From Streptomyces griseorubiginosus (GTDB lineage: Bacteria; Actinomycetota; Actinomycetes; Streptomycetales; Streptomycetaceae): DNA of 64,000 bases. The notes beneath the pieces were generated by a model that saw nothing but the letters and a program-made list of their open reading frames with translations, was not told the origin of the DNA and made no database searches. A program made the translations under genes and the position numbers. Below, in pieces: positions 26,050 to 34,174 of the stretch (its first letter is position 1; each line of letters begins with the position of its first letter). The stretch is taken from the NCBI RefSeq assembly GCF_017614965.1, contig NZ_WVUG01000006.1, forward strand, positions 1 through 64,000, given 5' to 3'.

Positions 26050-27978
26050 ATGACCTCGCAGCCGGGGAAGCGCTTGCCGCTGCGGTTGAGAACGACGGTC
26101 ACGGCACTGTGCGCCGGCCTGGCGGCCGCACTGTGTCTGACCGTGCCCGCGCGGGCGGAGCAGGACACCGCACCGCGCGCCCATGTCTGGTCCCTGTCCG
26201 CCGCCGCGCACGACGCACCCCACGCACGCGTGTCCCTCGACGACTCCACCGGCGCGCTGAGCCTGTCCGTGTCCCGCGAGGGCCGTACCGTCATCGAGCC
26301 CTCGCCCGTCGGCATCCTCACCGAACAGGCCGACTTCTCCCAGGGCCTGCACTTCCTGCGCCGCACCGACCGGCTGGTCGACGAGCACTACCGGACCAGG
26401 TCCGGCAAGCGCCTGGACCGCAGGGTCCGGATGAACGAGACCCGGCTGTCCTTCGCCACGCCCGCCGGCGCCCGCATCGACCTCGTCGTACGCGCATCGG
26501 CCGACGGCATCGCCTACCGCTATGTCCTGCCCGCCGGACACGGCGACGTCCTCGGCGAGACCTCGGCCTTCAACCTCCCCCCGGACGCGAGCGCGTGGCT
26601 CGGCACCTACCGGGTCGACAACGAGGGGCAGTTCAACCAGTACACCGCCGCCACGGCCCCCACCGGCGAGTACTCCGACCAGGCCCTCTTCTCCACCGCC
26701 GGCGGCTACACCCTGCTCGCCGAGTCCGACCTGACCGGCCGCTACTCCGGCGCCCGGCTCGCCCACGACCAGGGCACCGGCACCTACCGGATCAAGCTCG
26801 CCGACGACCGGGTCCACACCACCGGCCCGCTCACCACCCCCTGGCGGGCCATGATCACCGGTGACCTGGCCACCGTCACCCGCTCCACCTTCACCGACGA
26901 CCTCGCCCCCTCCTCCAAGGTCGCCGACACCTCGTGGATCCGCCCCGGCACCGTCCTGTGGACCTGGCTGGCCGGCGGGCGTGAGGCCGGGCAGAGCCTC
27001 GCGGCGCAGAAGGCGTACGTCGACTACGCGGCCGCACGCCACTGGCCCTACGAGGCCGTCGACGCCGGCTGGTACTTCAAGAGCGACGCGTGGGACACCA
27101 CCGACCCGAACTGGCAGACCGACAGCTGGATGCCGCAACTCGTCGACTACGCCCGCGCCAAGGGGGTCGGCATCGTCGTCTGGATCCATCAGCGCGACCT
27201 CGCCACGGCCGAGCAGCGCGCCCAGTGGCTGCCCACCCTGGAACGCTGGGGCGTCAAGGGCGTCAAGATCGACTTCATGAACTCCGAGGCGCAGTCCATG
27301 CTCCAGTGGTACGACGACGTCCTCAAGGACACCGCCGCCCACCACCTCATGATCGACTTCCACGGCTCCACGATCCCCAAGGGCATCCAGCGCACCTGGC
27401 CGCAGGTCATGACCCTGGAGGGCGTCGGCGGCGAGGAGAAGCGCACCAACACCGCGACCCACCTCACCACCCTGCCCTTCACCCGCAACGTCATCGGCTC
27501 CATGGACTTCACCCCCGGCGGCTTCCAGCGCGTCGGCCAGCGCCCCGACTCCGACGCGGCCGAGGTCGGCCTCACCGTCGCCTACGAGTCGGGCCTGCAG
27601 ATGTTCGCCGGTACCCCCGAGTCGTACGACGCCCGGCCGCTCGCCCGTGACTTCCTCCAGCAGCTCCCCGCCGCCTGGGACGACACCCGGCTCCTCGCCG
27701 GACAGCCCGGCCAGGAGGCGGTGCTCGCCCGCCGCAGCGGCCGGCGCTGGTTCATCGGCGGGGTGTACGCGGGCGCCGCGCACACCGCGCAGGTACCGCT
27801 GTCCCTCGGTCCGGGGCGGTGGCTGGTGCAGACGATCCGGGACGGCGCCGACGGGCTCGTCCAGGACCAGAAGGTGCTGCGCGGGGGAGCGACGCTCAGC
27901 GTCGACGTCGTGGCGGGCGGCGGCTTCGCGGGCATCGCCTGCCCGTGGCATCCGGGGATCACCACCTGTTACCGCTGA
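26050..27978 (+). CDS. secreted GH97-family glycosidase (alpha-galactosidase/alpha-glucosidase)
   Basis: A 642-residue protein with a signal peptide (about 1-37, ending VPARAEQ). The N-terminal super-beta-sandwich (about 45-280) is followed by a (beta/alpha)8 barrel: YEAVDAGWYF, then VKGVKIDFMNS, LMIDFHGSTIPKG, and MTLEGVGGEE (calcium or base glutamates), and a C-terminal beta domain ending CPWHPGITTCYR, with a likely disulfide. The Asp in KIDFM suggests the retaining subgroup, as in alpha-galactosidases; this is inferred. Two ATGs (26047, 26050) are adjacent; the second has the better spacing from GGAGG. Controlled by the operator at 26007 and followed by a strong hairpin. Confidence 0.9.
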   Translation: MTSQPGKRLPLRLRTTVTALCAGLAAALCLTVPARAEQDTAPRAHVWSLSAAAHDAPHARVSLDDSTGALSLSVSREGRTVIEPSPVGILTEQADFSQGLHFLRRTDRLVDEHYRTRSGKRLDRRVRMNETRLSFATPAGARIDLVVRASADGIAYRYVLPAGHGDVLGETSAFNLPPDASAWLGTYRVDNEGQFNQYTAATAPTGEYSDQALFSTAGGYTLLAESDLTGRYSGARLAHDQGTGTYRIKLADDRVHTTGPLTTPWRAMITGDLATVTRSTFTDDLAPSSKVADTSWIRPGTVLWTWLAGGREAGQSLAAQKAYVDYAAARHWPYEAVDAGWYFKSDAWDTTDPNWQTDSWMPQLVDYARAKGVGIVVWIHQRDLATAEQRAQWLPTLERWGVKGVKIDFMNSEAQSMLQWYDDVLKDTAAHHLMIDFHGSTIPKGIQRTWPQVMTLEGVGGEEKRTNTATHLTTLPFTRNVIGSMDFTPGGFQRVGQRPDSDAAEVGLTVAYESGLQMFAGTPESYDARPLARDFLQQLPAAWDDTRLLAGQPGQEAVLARRSGRRWFIGGVYAGAAHTAQVPLSLGPGRWLVQTIRDGADGLVQDQKVLRGGATLSVDVVAGGGFAGIACPWHPGITTCYR

Positions 27979-27993
27979 CGGGAACGACCGGCC

Positions 27994-28025
27994 CGGCCGA
28001 CGGCGGGGAAAGCCGCCGTCGGCCG
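27994..28025 (+). terminator. strong hairpin after GH97
   Basis: CGGCCGACGGCGG-ggaaag-CCGCCGTCGGCCG: 13-bp perfect stem, 6-base loop, 15 bp after the stop codon. It should separate GH97 from the downstream genes. Confidence 0.7.
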
Positions 28026-28088
28026 AGCCGGCGACGCAAGCACGCGTGCCCCACACGCCTTGGACCGAGCCCGGCGGGTGAACTCCCC

Positions 28089-28425
28089 ATGCGGCAGCAC
28101 GATCTGAGGAACTATCGCCTGCGCCTGCGGATGAACTGCGAGGGCATGGACGCGGAGCAACTGCTCGCGGTCGGTCGGCGAGCCCGACGGCGACTTCGAC
28201 GGAGCCGTCGCCGACCCGGCGGTGGTCGAGGAGGCGTACGCCGCGATGGAACGCGAACAGGCCGCGGTCAACAACGCCGGCGGCTTCGCCGACCTCGACA
28301 TCCACCAGCCGGAAGCCGCGCTCGCCGGCCTGGTGGCGTGCGCGCCGCTGCTGCTGGGGTTCCTGCTCGCGCGGCGCTTCCTGCGCACGGGGCTGCGGGC
28401 CGGAGACGGAGAAAGGCTGACATGA
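28089..28425 (+). pseudogene. small single-TM protein gene broken by a 4-bp tandem duplication
   Basis: From the ATG at 28089 the frame reads MRQHDLRNYRLRLRMNCEGM and on to EQLLAVG, then turns into an Arg-rich run. Removing one copy of the tandem TCGG (28171-28174 and 28175-28178) restores a natural-looking continuation (GEPDGDFDGAV, AYAAMEREQAA, a C-terminal membrane helix LAGLVACAPLLLGFLLARRF) to the TGA at 28423. The intact product would be about 110 residues with one C-terminal transmembrane segment. Function unknown. Sequencing error at the duplication is the alternative explanation; programmed frameshifting seems unlikely. Confidence 0.6.
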
Positions 28426-28447
28426 GACCCACGACTGGAGACGGCAC

Positions 28448-31108
28448 ATGAGACCGAGGCATCTGTTCACCCTGGCCGCCGTGACCGCCCTCCTGGCCGT
28501 CCCGGTCCAGGCGCAGGCGGCGGCCCCCGCCCGTACCTACCAGGTGGCGCCCTGGGGCGACGACAAGGCGCACGGCTCCCCGACGGGCCCCCTGCGCACC
28601 ATCGGCGCCTGTCTGGACCGCGTCCGCCCCGGGGACACCTGTCTGATCCACCACGGCACCTACCGCGAGGAGGTCACCCCGCCCTCCGGCACCAAGGACG
28701 CGCCGATCACCCTCGCCGCGTACGGCGACGGCCCGGTCACCGTCGACGGAACCGAGAAGGTGTCCGGCTGGAAGGACGCCGGCGACGGTCTGGTCGCCGC
28801 CGACACCGACCTGCCGCCCGACCCCGACTTCAACGCCGTGTTCCTCGACAACGAGCGGGCGGCGGAGGGGCGTTGGCCCAACTCCGGCCCGGATCCGCTG
28901 AACACCACCTGGGCCGAGGCCGACCCCACCTCCACCGACCAGCACATCGACGACACCGACCTGCCGGACGCCGACTGGACCGGCGCCACGGTCCATCTGT
29001 GGGCGGGCTCCAACCCCTGGGCCCAGCAGACCGGTACGGTCACCGCCACCGCGCCGGGCAAGCTGGACTTCAAGGGCGGCAACCACCGCTGCCCGCCGCT
29101 GTGCATGGGCAACCAGAACTACCGCAACTACTACCTGGTGGGCTCCAAGGCCGCCCTGGACCAGCCCGGGGAGTGGTATTACGACAAGACCGCGCACCGC
29201 CTCTACATGGTCCCGCCGAAGGGCGGCATGGCCGGGCACACGGTGACCGCCAAGCACCGGCTGTGGGGCGTCGACCTGACGGGCAGCTCCCACGTCACCG
29301 TGCGCGGCCTGAACCTGTGGGGCACCTCCCTGCGAACGGGCGCCTCCAGTACGGGAGTCGTCGTCGACGGACTGCACGCCACGTACATCTCCGAGTTCTC
29401 CACCCTCCCCATGCCCCCGGACGGCGACCTCGCGATCCCGCCCTACGAGGGGCACATCGTCGCCTCCCGCATCCTCGACTCGGGCGTACAGATCCTCGGC
29501 ACCGGCAACACCCTGAAGAACAGCGAGATCTCGCAGTCGGCCGGCGACGGCGTCCTGGTGCGCGGCACCGGCAACACGGTCACCGACAACTACATCCACG
29601 ACGTCGGCTGGATGGGCAGCTACACCCCCGGCATCGAGATCAACGGCAACGGCCACAACGTCACCCACAACACGATCCGCCGCACCGGACGCGCCGCCAT
29701 CGACACGGCCTGGCAGCTCAACGGCACCGAGTTCCACGGCAACCGCATCGCCTACAACGACATGTCCGAGGCGATGCGGACCTCCCGCGACGGCTCGCCC
29801 TTCTACGTCTGCTGCAGCCTCGACGCCTCCGGCACCTCCGTCGACCACAACACCGCGCACGACGCCGACGGGCAGGTCGGGTTCTATGTCGACAACTACT
29901 CCGGCCACTTCCTGCTGCACCACAACGTCGCCTGGAACACCGGCAGTCGGGGCACTTTCTTCAACGGTCACACCGGTCCCAGCATCGCCAACCAGGACCA
30001 CAACTCCAGCTACGGCGTGGGCATCAACGGCACCTCGGTCCAGCTGAGCGGAGCGACGGACGCCTCGGGGTCGTACATCAGCAACATCGTGGGACCGATG
30101 CCGGTCAGCGTGACCCAGAAGGGCGATCCGCTGCCGGTCGTCCGCTCCAACGTCATCACGGACAAGCCCGGTTACACCGACGCCGTCAACGGCGAGCTGT
30201 GGCCCACCGCCGGCTCACCGGTGATCGACGCGGGCGAGACGATCGACGGCGTCACCACCGACGTACACGGCACGGCCCCCGACGTCGGCGCCTACGAGTA
30301 CGGCGCACCGGTCTGGTCGACCGGCTGCGACCTCCCCGGCTGCCGGCAGCGCGTACGGCACGGCGAGTGGACCGCCACCGCGAGCGACGGCACCGACGCC
30401 TCCGCCGCCGCGGACGGCGACATCAACACCCGCTGGACGGCAGCGAGTCCACAGGCGCCCGGTCAGTCCCTGACCGTCGACCTGGGGGAGGCCAGGACCT
30501 TCGACCGGCTCTCCCTGGACGCCGGACGCGACACCAGCGGCCAGCCCTACGGCTTCACGGTCTCCGTCAGCCGCGACGGCAGCCACTTCGGCGGCGCCCT
30601 CGCGCGGGTCGCCGGCCGCTCCTTCACCCAGGACGCCGCGTTCCCCACGCAGACGGCCCGCTATGTCCGCCTCACCCTGACCGCGAGCGGCCCCGCCGCC
30701 TGGGTCGTCAACGACCTGCGCCTGTACGGCGACGGCCCCGACGCCTCCACCACCCTCCAGGCCGAGCAGGCGACATCCGTGCACGGGGTACGGCAAGGAG
30801 AGGCCGCGACCGACGAACTGGCCTCCGGCGACTGGATCGCCTACCGGCACGCCAGCCTGAACGGCGACCGTCTCACCGTCCGCCTCGCCTCCACCTGTGC
30901 CACCGGTTGCACCCTCCAACTCCGTCTCGACACCCCGCACGGCCCCCTGGCCGCGACCCTGCCCGTGCACACCACGGGTTCCCCCGACACCTGGCAGGAG
31001 CAGTCGGTCACCCTGCCCCGCGCCGTGACCGGAACCCACGACCTCTACCTCGTCGCGAAGGGAGGCCCCCGGGTCGCGGCCCTGGACTGGCTGACGATCC
31101 GCCCGTGA
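28448..31108 (+). CDS. secreted right-handed beta-helix protein with F5/8-type and CBM6-like domains
   Basis: An 886-residue protein: signal peptide 1-26, a right-handed beta-helix (about 30-620) with repeated short-strand motifs such as GTGNTLKNSEIS, GTGNTVTDNYIHD and NGHNVTHNTIRR, then a discoidin/F5/8-type domain (about 640-755, CBM32-like; AADGDINTRWTA) and a CBM6-like domain (about 770-886; LQAEQATSVHGV, ending VAALDWLTIRP). Beta-helix proteins of this kind are polysaccharide lyases or hydrolases; the catalytic residues cannot be picked out here. GGAG lies seven bases before the ATG. It probably acts with GH97, the SGNH esterase and the lyase-like protein on one plant or microbial polysaccharide. 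Confidence 0.85.
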   Translation: MRPRHLFTLAAVTALLAVPVQAQAAAPARTYQVAPWGDDKAHGSPTGPLRTIGACLDRVRPGDTCLIHHGTYREEVTPPSGTKDAPITLAAYGDGPVTVDGTEKVSGWKDAGDGLVAADTDLPPDPDFNAVFLDNERAAEGRWPNSGPDPLNTTWAEADPTSTDQHIDDTDLPDADWTGATVHLWAGSNPWAQQTGTVTATAPGKLDFKGGNHRCPPLCMGNQNYRNYYLVGSKAALDQPGEWYYDKTAHRLYMVPPKGGMAGHTVTAKHRLWGVDLTGSSHVTVRGLNLWGTSLRTGASSTGVVVDGLHATYISEFSTLPMPPDGDLAIPPYEGHIVASRILDSGVQILGTGNTLKNSEISQSAGDGVLVRGTGNTVTDNYIHDVGWMGSYTPGIEINGNGHNVTHNTIRRTGRAAIDTAWQLNGTEFHGNRIAYNDMSEAMRTSRDGSPFYVCCSLDASGTSVDHNTAHDADGQVGFYVDNYSGHFLLHHNVAWNTGSRGTFFNGHTGPSIANQDHNSSYGVGINGTSVQLSGATDASGSYISNIVGPMPVSVTQKGDPLPVVRSNVITDKPGYTDAVNGELWPTAGSPVIDAGETIDGVTTDVHGTAPDVGAYEYGAPVWSTGCDLPGCRQRVRHGEWTATASDGTDASAAADGDINTRWTAASPQAPGQSLTVDLGEARTFDRLSLDAGRDTSGQPYGFTVSVSRDGSHFGGALARVAGRSFTQDAAFPTQTARYVRLTLTASGPAAWVVNDLRLYGDGPDASTTLQAEQATSVHGVRQGEAATDELASGDWIAYRHASLNGDRLTVRLASTCATGCTLQLRLDTPHGPLAATLPVHTTGSPDTWQEQSVTLPRAVTGTHDLYLVAKGGPRVAALDWLTIRP

Positions 31109-31170
31109 CACCGGCGGGCCAGGTGTATTGATCACGAGCGTCCTCGACGCGGTCCGGTCTTGATCGTGGC

Positions 31171-31223
31171 GAAGGCCTCCGTGTGTGGTGGAGGTGTCGA
31201 ATCTTCACCGCACGGAGGCCTTC
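31171..31223. repeat. 13-bp perfect inverted repeat near the IS remnant
   Basis: GAAGGCCTCCGTG (31171-31183) and CACGGAGGCCTTC (31211-31223) are exact inverted copies around a 27-base loop. The right arm is part of the transposase-like reading frame. It may be a terminator-like leader hairpin of the original insertion sequence. Confidence 0.5.
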
Positions 31224-31262
31224 ATCTCCCACCGTGATGCCCGGCCGACCGTTCACAGCCGC
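31185..31262 (+). pseudogene. remnant of an IS481-like transposase start
   Basis: A GTG-started frame reads NLHRTEAFISHRDARPTVHS and then loses sense. S-H-R-N-A-R-x-T-x-x-G-R is, as far as I recall, typical of the N-terminus of IS481-family transposases; here it is degraded (SHRDARPTVHSR) and cut after about 25 codons at the 3' end of the neighbouring phosphatase gene. No second end, target duplication or catalytic DDE part is present. Confidence 0.45.
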
Positions 31263-32380
31263 GGCGACCGGCGGACGGTCAGGACCGCGATGTCGTCGTG
31301 CTGGCCGCCCTCGCCCGCGAACGCCCGGGCATCCTCGTACAGGGTCTGCGGCAGAGCGGCGGGGGAGAGGTCCAGCTGTTTCGCCAGCCGCTCCTCGACC
31401 GGGTAGAACGTGCCGTCCGCCGCCCGGGTCTCGGTGAGCCCGTCGGTGCTCAGCAACAGCGTCGCGCCCTCCGGGAAGTCGAACCAGCTCACGGTGGTGG
31501 GCTCCTCGGCGAGCTCCGCCAGCCCCAGCGGGACACCGGTCTCCACCGGCGGCTGGGCGACCGCGCCCTCGTGCACCACGTACGGCGGGACATGCCCGCA
31601 GTTGACGGCCTGCACCTCGGTGTCCACGTCCACCCCGATGATCAGCGCGGTGACGAAGCGTTCGTCGTCCCCGGTGTGTGCCGCATAGGAGTTGTGCCGT
31701 ACGACCGAGGCGTCCAGGGCGTCGACGAGCGCCGTCAGTGTGGGCTCCCGGTGGGCCGCCTCGCGGAAGGCGCCGATGACGGCGAACGCGGCACCGACGG
31801 CCGCCAGCCCCTTGCCCTGCACGTCGCCGATGAGCACCCGGGTGCCGAAGGGCGAGTCGACGACGTCGTAGATGTCGCCGCCGACCAGCCGGTCCTCCTG
31901 GAGCGGCTCGTAGACGCCGTTGACCAGGACGTCCCCGGTGAGCAGCGGCAGCGGATGCAGGATGTGCCGCTGCATGGCCGCGGCCGTCGACCGCAGCCGC
32001 AGCATCTCGGCCTCGCGCCGGATACGGCGGTGGCAGGCGTACACCGAGGTCACACACAGGGCGAGGGTGAACAGGACCAGCAGGGTCCGGTCCAGCCAGT
32101 GCCCGCCGGCGGGTGCCCGCAGCGCCGTGGTGATCGTGACGATGACGGTCGTCCACGCGGCCACGAACCCGGTCTGGCGGACCGTGCACAGCGCGGACGC
32201 CGTGCTTGGCAGGAACACCAGCAGCGCCAGGATCCACACCTCGGTCCCCGACAGGGCGCTGAGGATCTCCACCAGCAGCGTCGCGGTCAGCGCGCCCACG
32301 ACCACTTCGGCGTTGCCCGGCGGCTCGATGGCGTCGAGGACTTCGTCGGGTCTCTTCCGTCGTCGGCTGTCGGCGGCCAT
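31253..32380 (-). CDS. membrane-anchored SpoIIE-type PP2C phosphatase
   Basis: A 375-residue protein. Four hydrophobic helices (about 25-115) anchor a PP2C-SIG/SpoIIE catalytic domain (about 150-375). Metal-binding motifs are visible: RLVGGDIYDV (GGD), VLIGDVQGKGLAA (GDVxGxG), LLLSTDGLTE (TDGLxE) and GGQHDDIAVL (DD). Such phosphatases dephosphorylate STAS anti-anti-sigma proteins and so release sigma factors. The ATG at 32380 has GGGAG upstream. The last four residues (SPRL) and the stop come from the adjoining IS remnant; the core domain is complete. Confidence 0.9.
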   Translation of the reverse strand: MAADSRRRKRPDEVLDAIEPPGNAEVVVGALTATLLVEILSALSGTEVWILALLVFLPSTASALCTVRQTGFVAAWTTVIVTITTALRAPAGGHWLDRTLLVLFTLALCVTSVYACHRRIRREAEMLRLRSTAAAMQRHILHPLPLLTGDVLVNGVYEPLQEDRLVGGDIYDVVDSPFGTRVLIGDVQGKGLAAVGAAFAVIGAFREAAHREPTLTALVDALDASVVRHNSYAAHTGDDERFVTALIIGVDVDTEVQAVNCGHVPPYVVHEGAVAQPPVETGVPLGLAELAEEPTTVSWFDFPEGATLLLSTDGLTETRAADGTFYPVEERLAKQLDLSPAALPQTLYEDARAFAGEGGQHDDIAVLTVRRSPRL

Positions 32381-32483
32381 GCGAACTCCCGGGCAGGTGA
32401 TGATCTCCCCGTACGGTATGCCAGACCCCGCCGTGCGCGAGAGGCGCGCCGCGTGCGGCGGCCCCGGGGTCGGTCCCGTCCCG

Positions 32484-32951
32484 TCAGGGTACGACGGTGA
32501 GCACCTGGCCGGCCGGGCGCGTACCGGCGTAGGCGTAGACGTGGACCTCGACCGACCTGCCGGGCCTCGCGGGGACGAGGGAGAGCGCGAGGACGCGACC
32601 GGCGCCGTCCTTCGCCACCGTCCGCAGCCGCACGGAGGCCGCGGGGGAGACGACGACGGTACGGCCGTGGGAGCAGTCGGAGGAGACGGAGACTATCCGG
32701 GGCGGCGGACCGCCGTCGTACGGGGCCGAGGCGGGAAGCCGGGAGGCGGCCGGGGCGGCGGGCATGCCCCGGCTGGACGCGGTGAGAGGGGTCGTCCCGA
32801 TGTGATCGGCGCCGCTCCAGAAGGTGACCCCGCACAGTTTCACCGGGGGCCCACCGCTGCGGATGTCCGGTCCGGAACAGCCGGCGACCGCGAGCGCCAG
32901 ACAGACGGCCGCCGACGCGGTACGGCCACGGCGGCGCGGAGTTCGAACCAT
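32484..32951 (-). CDS. putative lipoprotein, function unknown
   Basis: A 155-residue secreted protein. The N-terminus has basic residues, a hydrophobic core and a lipobox LAVAGC, so Cys22 or thereabouts is lipidated. The rest is a single beta-rich domain with two further cysteines (VKLCGVTFW; SSDCSHGRTV) that may form a disulfide. No family is recognised. The ATG at 32951 follows AAGGGAA. It lies between the phosphatase and LacI genes on the same strand. Confidence 0.7.
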   Translation of the reverse strand: MVRTPRRRGRTASAAVCLALAVAGCSGPDIRSGGPPVKLCGVTFWSGADHIGTTPLTASSRGMPAAPAASRLPASAPYDGGPPPRIVSVSSDCSHGRTVVVSPAASVRLRTVAKDGAGRVLALSLVPARPGRSVEVHVYAYAGTRPAGQVLTVVP

Positions 32952-33027
32952 CGGCGTTCCCTTCGTACGGCCCGGCACCTCATGCGCCGGCCGTTTCCTC
33001 AGACGCCGAAGGCACCGCGAACGTTCG

Positions 33028-34077
33028 TCACGAGCTCTCCCGGAGCACCAGCTCGGTACCGGCGAAGGTCGGCGCCGGGGCCTCGTAGTCGCTCTCCAAC
33101 TGGCCGCGCAGCAGGGCGAAGGCGTCGCGCCCCAGCCCCTGGAAGTCCATCCGTACGGTGCTCAGGGCCGGGGTGAGGAAGCCGGCGTGCGGGGCGTCGT
33201 CGAAGCCGATGACGGCGACGTCACCCGGGACCGACCGGCCGGCGTGGTGCAGGGCGCGCAGCACGCCCAGCGCCAGGTCGTCGTTGCCGCACAGGATCGC
33301 CGTCACCTCCGGGTCACCGGCGAGTCGCTCTCCCTCGTCGTAACCGGTCTGCGCGTCCCAGCCGTTGCCGCCGCGCGGTTCGGGCGGGGTGACGCCGGCC
33401 TCCTCGAGTGCGGCGCGCCAGCCCTGGGCACGGAGGCCCTCGGAGCGGCCGGTGCCCACCGAGGTCGGGATCGCGACGTAGTGGACGGTCCGGTGTCCGA
33501 GCCGGAGGAGGTGCGCGGTGGCGGCGCGGGCCGCCTCCCGGTCGTCGGCCCACACGGCCGGGCGGGGAGGCCTCCGGCCGTGCGGGGGAGCCTCGACGAC
33601 CGCGGCGCACGGGACGTCGGCCGGGATCCGGCGCAGCGCCGACGCGCCGAGCCGGTCGAAGCCGATGACCATCAGACCGCCCCCGCCGGCCACGGCCGAG
33701 GAGATCGTGCGGTCCAGGTCGTCCTCGGGCGTCAGTACCCTCACGCCCAGCGAGTAGCCGGCCGCCCGGGCCGCCTCCTCCAGGCCCTGCAGGGTGGCCG
33801 CGTAGCCGTAGAGGGTCGTGTTCGCCGTCAGGACGGTGACCGACCGGGTCACTCCGCTGGCGAGCGCGAACGCGGTGGCGTTGCGTCGGAAGCCCAGTGT
33901 CTCGATGGCCGCCTCGACGCGCGTGCGGGTCTCGTCGCGGACGTTCGGGTGGGCGTTGATGACCCGCGAGACCGTCTGGTGGGAGACGCCCGCGGCGCGG
34001 GCGACATCGCGAATGCTGGCGGCCTTGCGGGGTTCCTGACCGTGGTCGGCGGGCCTTGTGTGACCGGTCACATCCAT
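33028..34077 (-). CDS. LacI-family repressor of the alpha-galactosidase gene
   Basis: A 349-residue regulator. The helix-turn-helix ASIRDVARAAGVSHQTVSRV (about 20-39) and hinge (NATAFALASG) are followed by a periplasmic-binding-protein-like sugar-binding core (VIGFDDAPHAGFLTPALSTV). It is divergent from a GH36 alpha-galactosidase. Two identical 14-bp palindromes flank its start, one of them inside codons 2-6, so it probably represses itself and the divergent gene until an alpha-galactoside or galactose binds. The upstream frame is open for 89 more codons but that part overlaps the divergent gene and is not conserved-looking. Confidence 0.92.
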   Translation of the reverse strand: MDVTGHTRPADHGQEPRKAASIRDVARAAGVSHQTVSRVINAHPNVRDETRTRVEAAIETLGFRRNATAFALASGVTRSVTVLTANTTLYGYAATLQGLEEAARAAGYSLGVRVLTPEDDLDRTISSAVAGGGGLMVIGFDRLGASALRRIPADVPCAAVVEAPPHGRRPPRPAVWADDREAARAATAHLLRLGHRTVHYVAIPTSVGTGRSEGLRAQGWRAALEEAGVTPPEPRGGNGWDAQTGYDEGERLAGDPEVTAILCGNDDLALGVLRALHHAGRSVPGDVAVIGFDDAPHAGFLTPALSTVRMDFQGLGRDAFALLRGQLESDYEAPAPTFAGTELVLRESS

Positions 34078-34099
34078 GGAACGATTGTGACCGGTCACA
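34059..34099. promoter_or_regulatory. twin LacI operators TGTGACCGGTCACA
   Basis: The perfect 14-bp palindrome TGTGACCGGTCACA occurs at 34059-34072 and at 34086-34099, centres 27 bp apart. The first is within the lacI-type coding sequence and encodes part of Val-Thr-Gly-His-Thr; the second covers the space between the divergent genes. Confidence 0.8.
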
Positions 34100-34128
34100 T
34101 GACGCCCGTCAACGCGGCCGTCCGGTGT

Positions 34129-34147
34129 GACTGTCAGGGCGACAGTC
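34129..34147 (+). repeat. leader inverted repeat of the GH36 gene
   Basis: GACTGTC-agggc-GACAGTC, 7-bp perfect arms, 27 bp before the GH36 start codon. It may be a second operator or an RNA hairpin. Confidence 0.35.
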
Positions 34148-34174
34148 GGTGCGACTGCCAACGGAAGGGAAGCC

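Noticed and set aside
26032-28470. 812-codon minus-strand frame opposite GH97
   Set aside because: Antisense shadow of GH97; it has no recognisable domain.
31109-31170. Complete insertion sequence at the end of the beta-helix gene
   Set aside because: Only about 25 codons of transposase-like sequence remain; no matching terminal repeats, target duplication or catalytic region were found.
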